Assembly: GCF_004187715.1 (NCBI RefSeq)
Contig: NZ_QZWF01000001.1
Span: 186,001-250,000, forward strand
DNA length: 64,000 bases
Source: Streptomyces sp. F001
GTDB lineage: Bacteria > Actinomycetota > Actinomycetes > Streptomycetales > Streptomycetaceae
Direction: 5' to 3'
The first letter of the stretch is position 1. Each line of letters starts with the position of its first letter. A program made the position numbers and the translations under genes. The notes under the pieces are model-generated. The model saw nothing but the letters and a program-made list of their open reading frames with translations. It was not told where the DNA came from and made no database searches. Of this stretch, positions 60,065 to 64,000 are shown piece by piece.

Positions 60065-61311
60065 TCACTTCCGGCCCGGGGTCCAGTTCATGCCCCATCC
60101 GTAGGCGTAGTCGACGGTCCGCTGCGGGCTGACGCCGCGCTCCGGCACCAGATAGCGGGCCTCGCGCTGGACGACCAGGTCCTGGCCGGTGTTGGTGATG
60201 AGCGCGAGGGCGCACACCGGGGACGGACGGTGCACTCGTCCAGGGAGAAGTCGATCGGGCGCCGTGCTGCGGCTGCAGGGTGACCGTGGCATGCAGGTCG
60301 GCGAAGGAGCGGGCGCCTTCGTAGATGGTGACGAAGACGAGGATGCGCCGGAACTTGTGCTTGTGGTCGAGGTTGACGGTGAGGTTCTCACCGCTCGCCA
60401 CGGCTCCGGTGCGGTCGTCGCCGTCGAGGTGGATGTACGGCGGCTGGTGCAGCGCGCCGAAGGCGTTGCCGAGGGCCTGGACGACGCCCTTGCTGCCGTC
60501 GGTGAGTTCGTACAGGGCACACAGGTCGAGGTCCAGGTCGGAGTGCATCGCGACCGCCCGCCCGCGCTTGCTGCCCCACCCCGAGAACTGTTTGCGCACC
60601 TGCCAGTTGAGGTTCACGCGCAGGGCACCCGACGTTCCGCCTGCTTGGTCAGCGACACGGACGGGGCTGCCTTGGTGAGCGTGACCTTGGTGAGCTGGAC
60701 CGGCGGCGCGGCCGGCGCGGTGACGGGCGGCGCGGACGGCGCAGGCGTGGGTGCAGTGACCGGAGGCGCGGTGGGTGCCGTGTGCTGCGGCTCGTCCACC
60801 GTGATCCCGAAGTCCGTGGCCAGGCCCTCCAGGCCGCTGCTGTAGCCCTGTCCCACCGCACGGAACTTCCAGGCGCCCTGGCGGCGGTAGAACTCGCCGA
60901 GCACGAAGGCCGTCTCGACCGTGGCTCCCTCGCTGTCGAACCGCGCCACCACTGTGCCCCGAGCGGCGTCCTTGACCTCGATGTACAGGCTGGGCACCTG
61001 GCCGAACGCGCGCCGTCCGCGGAGGCGGCGACCACCACGGTCTCGATCGCGGGCTCCATGCGCGCGAGGTCGACGAGGAGGGTGTCGGTCACCCCTCCGC
61101 CGGCCTCCCGCTTGCCCTCGTGCCGGAGCGCTCCGGAGGTGTGCTGCGGCTGGTTGTAGAACACGAAGTCCGCGTCGGAGCGCACCTTGCCACCGGCCAG
61201 CAGCAGGGCCGAGGCGTCGGTGTCGGGCACGCCCGGTCCGGAACGCCACCCGAGTTCCACCCGCAGTGCCGTCGTCGGCACCGGAACATTCGATCCCTTC
61301 GGCATTGACAT
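60065..61311 (-). CDS. Double TerD-domain protein (frame broken)
   Basis: ATG at 61311 (MSMPKGSNVPVPTTALRVEL). About 413 residues. First TerD domain: [61 protein letters not shown] linker rich in Pro, Ala, Thr follows (APTAPPVTAPTPAPSAPPVT). The second is a TerD-like/TerA-type domain: GRAVAMHSDLDLDLCALYEL, TDGSKGVVQALGNAFG and YIHLDGDDRTGAVASGENLT. It ends YGWGMNWTPGRK. It may bridge Ter complex members. It is far from the Ter cluster at 31-42 kb and lacks the palindromic operator. Frame changes near 60260, 60625 and 61010. Confidence 0.8.
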
Positions 61312-61604
61312 GTCCGCCCCATCACGTGTCACCGCGCCAAGGTTGCACCCCGGCAGCCATCGCTTTTCTCTGTGCGCCACAACCTATTGCCACCGCCGAC
61401 GAACGCCCATGCGCGCGCACGGAAAGACAAGTGGTCAACCGCCGGTAACCCCTGGGAACTGAGCCTTTACACGATCCGAGCGCTGCTCGGTGCCCCTTTT
61501 TCCCAAGTTCGCTCGCATTGGGGATCCCACGTCACCGCGGACACGGAAAACAACCCTCTTATCGGTCTCCCCAACCAGCACATCGTGGGCTTAACTTATG
61601 TGCC

Positions 61605-62033
61605 ATGACCTCCCCCCGCTCCACCTATGGCGGCGGCTACTACTCCGCCTCCTTCCCGGACACTCCGATCTACGACTCGCTCGTGGCCGAGCGGGGCACC
61701 CGCAGATCGCTCCGATCCGGGTCCCCGCCGCGTACGACACGCCGGGCAGCCACCTGCCCGCCCTGCCGTCGGCGCTGCCCGCCTGCCGGCGGCCCCGTCC
61801 CAGCCCGCCTATGGCTACCCGCAGGCGCCGCAGCCCACGCCGCTGCAGCAGGCGCCCACGGCGTACATCCGCAACAGGCCGCTGCGCCGCGCGGGTACCC
61901 CGGCCCGCAGCACCAGCAGCCGCGCCCCGCGGCGCCCGGCGGCACGGGTTACGAGGCGATGCGCCCCGCGGCCCCCGGCCCCCCGGCTCAGTACCAGGAC
62001 CCGTACAACAACCAGCAGTACCGCGGCTACTGA
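61605..62033 (+). CDS. DUF6643-type proline/glutamine-rich protein (frame broken)
   Basis: ATG at 61605 (MTSPRSTYGGGYYSASFPDT). After repairs it continues PIYDSLVAERGTPQIAPIRV, PAAYDTPGSHLPALPSALPA and a low-complexity Pro/Gln/Ala/Tyr tail (SQPAYGYPQAPQPTPLQQAP; PAQYQDPYNNQQYRGY) ending at 62033. About 141 residues. The conserved N-terminal 60 residues fit the streptomycete DUF6643 family of unknown function. The disordered tail suggests a scaffolding role. Divergent from the double TerD gene, with about 290 bases of promoter region between. Confidence 0.75.
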   Translation: MTSPRSTYGGGYYSASFPDTPIYDSLVAERGTRRSLRSGSPPRTTRRAATCPPCRRRCPPAGGPVPARLWLPAGAAAHAAAAGAHGVHPQQAAAPRGYPGPQHQQPRPAAPGGTGYEAMRPAAPGPPAQYQDPYNNQQYRGY

Positions 62034-62075
62034 GCCCATCCCCGGGCTGTCGGTGTCGCCTGGCACGATGGCCCC

Positions 62076-62896
62076 ATGGGGAACGTGGTGCTGCAGTCGA
62101 TTCATGTCCATCCGGTCAAGGCGTTCCGGGGTCTTGCGCCCCGGCAGGCCGTCGTGGAGCCCTGGGGGCTGGCCGGAGACCGACGCTGGGTGCTGATCGA
62201 CGACGGGGGAAAGGTCGTCACGCAACGCCAGCAACCGCGCCTCGCGCTGGCCGCCGCCGAGCTCGTGCCCGGCGGCATCCGGCTGTCCGCACCCGGACTG
62301 GACCCGCTGACCGTGGCCGTCCCGAGCCGGTCGGCACGCTCACGCTGCAGGTCTTCCGCGACAAGGTGGAGGGCGTCCTCGCCGACGCCGCGGCGCACGC
62401 CTGGTGCAGTGAGTTCGTCGGTGCCGACGTCCGCCTCGTCCACATGGACGACCCCGCCGTACGCCGGCCCGTCGATCCGGACCACGCGCTGCCCGGCGAG
62501 ACGGTCACGTTCGCCGACGGCTACCCGCTGCTCCTCACCTCTGCAGCCTCCCTCGACGCCCTCAACTCGCTGATCGCGCAGAACGGACTCGCCGACGAGG
62601 GCCCACTGCCGATGAACCGGTTCCGGCCGAACGTGGTCGTCGAGGGCGCCGCGCCCTGGGCGGAGGACGCCTGGCGGCACATCGCCATCGGCGAGGTGAC
62701 CTTCCGCGTCGCCAAGATGTGCGGGCGGTGCGTCGTCACCACGACCGACCAGTCCACCGCCGAGCGCGGCCGGGAGCCCCTGCACACCCTCGGACGGCAC
62801 CGCCGCATCGGCGGCAAGCTGGTCTTCGGACAGAACCTCGTACCCCAGTCCGTGGGCACGATCAGGGTCGGGGACCCGGTCCGCATCATCGAATGA
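62076..62896 (+). CDS. MOSC-domain molybdenum-cofactor protein (one or two frame changes)
   Basis: ATG at 62076. About 274 residues. N-terminal MOSC beta-barrel (SIHVHPVKAFRGLAPRQAVV, GLAGDRRWVLIDDGGKVVTQ) and C-terminal MOSC domain (PLPMNRFRPNVVVEGAAPWA, IGEVTFRVAKMCGRCVVTTT, DQSTAERGREPLHTL). The Cys in KMCGRC is the expected sulfur/molybdenum ligand of YcbX/mARC-like enzymes, which reduce N-hydroxylated compounds. Frame change near 62325 (one C lost). It ends VGDPVRIIE. Confidence 0.85.
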
Positions 62897-63072
62897 GTGA
62901 CATGCGCCGGGACCCGCTGCCGGGCGGGAACCCCGGGCCGGACCTACGCGTTGAGCCGTCGTGAGAAGTTCATGAGAGGCCCGGGCCCAGGTAATGTCGC
63001 TCTCTCTTTGCCCGGGCCCGCGGTGAACGGCTCCATCGGGGGGTTATCACGGAGCGGGAAGGGGTGCGGGAC

Positions 63073-63665
63073 GTGCGAGCTATCGGCGGCCTCTGGCGCT
63101 GGCGGCACAATCCGCTGCGCCGCACGACCGATCTGGTCGAGGCCTGGGTGGCCCTGGGCGCCCTGCTGGCCATCCTCCTCGTCGCACCGTGATCGGCTCC
63201 CTCGTCGGCTCCGTCGCGCAGGACTCCATGCAGCGGTCCGTCCGGGAGCAGCGCCAGTCCCGTCATCTCGTGACGGCCACCGTCGTCCGCGAGTTGGAGC
63301 GCCCCCTGGACCTCGACGCCGAGACCGCCTCGCGGGAGACCCGCACCGCGTGCTCGCGCACTGGACCGCACCGGACGGCACCGACCACCGGGCACCGGTC
63401 ATGACGCACCTCGGCACCCCCGAGCCCGGTGAACACTTCACGATATGGACCGACGGGCACGGTCGTACCGCGACCCGCCCGCTGGACCCGGCCACGGCGA
63501 CGACACACGCCGTCCTCGCCGGGTTCGGCGCGCTGTGCTCACTGCGGCCTCGTCGAGGGTGTCAGACGGATGATCGTCTGGCACATGGTCCGTCGCCGGT
63601 ACGCCCGTTGGACCAGGCCTGGGACCGGCGGCCCGGACTGGGGCAGGACCGGCACCGGCAGCTGA
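63073..63665 (+). CDS. Rv1733c-family two-helix membrane protein (frame broken)
   Basis: GTG at 63073 (MRAIGGLWRWRHNPLRRTTD). First helix VEAWVALGALLAILLVAPVI, then an extracytoplasmic domain (SMQRSVREQRQSRHLVTATV, APDGTDHRAPVMTHLGTPEP, FTIWTDGHGRTATRPLDPAT) and a second helix (ATTHAVLAGFGALAALTAGL) before VRRMIVWHMVRRRYA. About 198 residues. The WRWRRNPLRRxTD start is typical of the Rv1733c family; function unknown. Frame changes near 63187, 63350, 63535 and 63615. Confidence 0.75.
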
Positions 63666-63819
63666 CGGCCTTCCGGCTCCGGTCAACCCACCGTCCGTGC
63701 GCACGCTACGGTGGACCGGCCGAACTTCGGCATCAACCCGCGTGCGAGCGAGCCGTAGGGGCTGTGACGCCTCGCAGGCGAACGAGCCATCAGTACGACC
63801 GAGGGGGGCACAGCAACGC

Positions 63820-64000
63820 ATGGCACAGGGCACGGTCCAGGTGACGCACACCGGCACATCGCGGTGGCGGCGCCGCACGGGTGAGTACGCATCGCTCGCC
63901 GCCGCCCTGGAGGCCGCGGCCGACGGTGACGTGCTCACCATCGCCCCGGGACTACCGGGAGAACCTCGTCGTGCAGCGGGCGGTGACCCTGCGCGGACCG
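63820..64000 (+). CDS. Right-handed beta-helix (pectate-lyase-like) repeat protein, N-terminal part only
   Basis: ATG at 63820 after GAGGGGGG; the gene runs off the window. MAQGTVQVTHTGTSRWRRRT, then GEYASLAAALEAAADGDVLT and, after one lost base near 63950, YRENLVVQRAVTLRG. The phrase (A)LEAAxxGDxLTIxPGxYxENLVxxRxVTLRG is the classical start of a right-handed parallel beta-helix. In Streptomyces such starts often belong to large proteins that also carry an AAA (EccA-like) domain, which cannot be seen here. Confidence 0.65.
   Translation, partial: MAQGTVQVTHTGTSRWRRRTGEYASLAAALEAAADGDVLTIAPGLPGEPRRAAGGDPART

Noticed and set aside
1..64000. CRISPR arrays, insertion sequences, integrases or rRNA genes
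   Set aside because: No regularly spaced repeat array, no transposase or integrase reading and no rRNA-like sequence were found, although several junctions look recombined.

Overview
The window is a very GC-rich actinobacterial chromosome segment, almost certainly Streptomyces. It has frequent GTG starts, ATGA stop/start overlaps, an AfsR/SARP-type regulator, several SpoIIE-type phosphatase regulators, TerD/TerB/SpoOM proteins, and small families typical of streptomycetes (DUF6233, DUF6643, excalibur, Rv1733c-like). One technical point governs the reading. Most genes are broken into two to five frames, and wherever family conservation lets the frame be restored, the repair is to add back one G or C to a short G/C run. 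I read this as uncorrected homopolymer deletion in the assembly, not mass gene decay. Such genes are therefore listed as single CDS features spanning the gene. Type pseudogene is used only where sequence is really missing or fused.

Layout. 1-2636: tail of a probable LysR regulator, a class A beta-lactamase-like enzyme and a convergent secreted class C-like serine hydrolase. 2821-5758: AfsR/SARP NB-ARC TPR regulator. 5809-11143 (minus): a tight four-gene operon, LRR protein > ankyrin protein > MoxR ATPase > HExxH/vWA protein. 11.2-11.9 kb: a tRNA-like element and a chimeric transporter fragment. 11890-20870: an AcoR/MimR-like activator divergent from a zinc alcohol dehydrogenase and an ABC importer with one binding protein, two permeases and two ATPases, ending in a small monooxygenase; this may be a glycerol or polyol system. 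20.9-28.8 kb: two SpoIIE regulators around small accessory genes.

28.9-42.7 kb: an envelope-stress region with SpoOM, TerB, two DUF21/CBS proteins, TatA, a voltage-gated channel, two GlsB proteins, M56 peptidase plus BlaI repressor, and two TerD proteins. Five copies of one 16-bp palindrome (TCTAC-N6-TGTAGA, mostly TCTACA-N4-TGTAGA) lie 50-95 bp upstream of seven gene starts here, including blaI itself. I propose a local BlaI/M56 regulon, which is the strongest candidate for an undescribed system. The same region also holds truncated or fused genes (DUF21, XRE/ImmA, MMPL, tatA).

43.6-48.0 kb (minus): a second candidate system, a membrane-anchored STAND ATPase with TPRs, an unknown protein, a PaaK-like adenylate-forming enzyme and another unknown. 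48.1-49.5 kb: sparse, with an RNA methyltransferase tail and short repeats. 49.5-64 kb: ordinary chromosome, with an MHS-type transporter, PucR-type regulator, 3-hydroxybutyrate dehydrogenase, Nudix hydrolase, apolipoprotein N-acyltransferase, O-antigen-ligase-like protein, racemase, glycosyltransferase, double TerD protein, DUF6643, MOSC and Rv1733c-like proteins, and a partial beta-helix protein. An exact 111-bp direct repeat (11436-11546 and 49541-49651) brackets the 38 kb between the two ordinary flanks.
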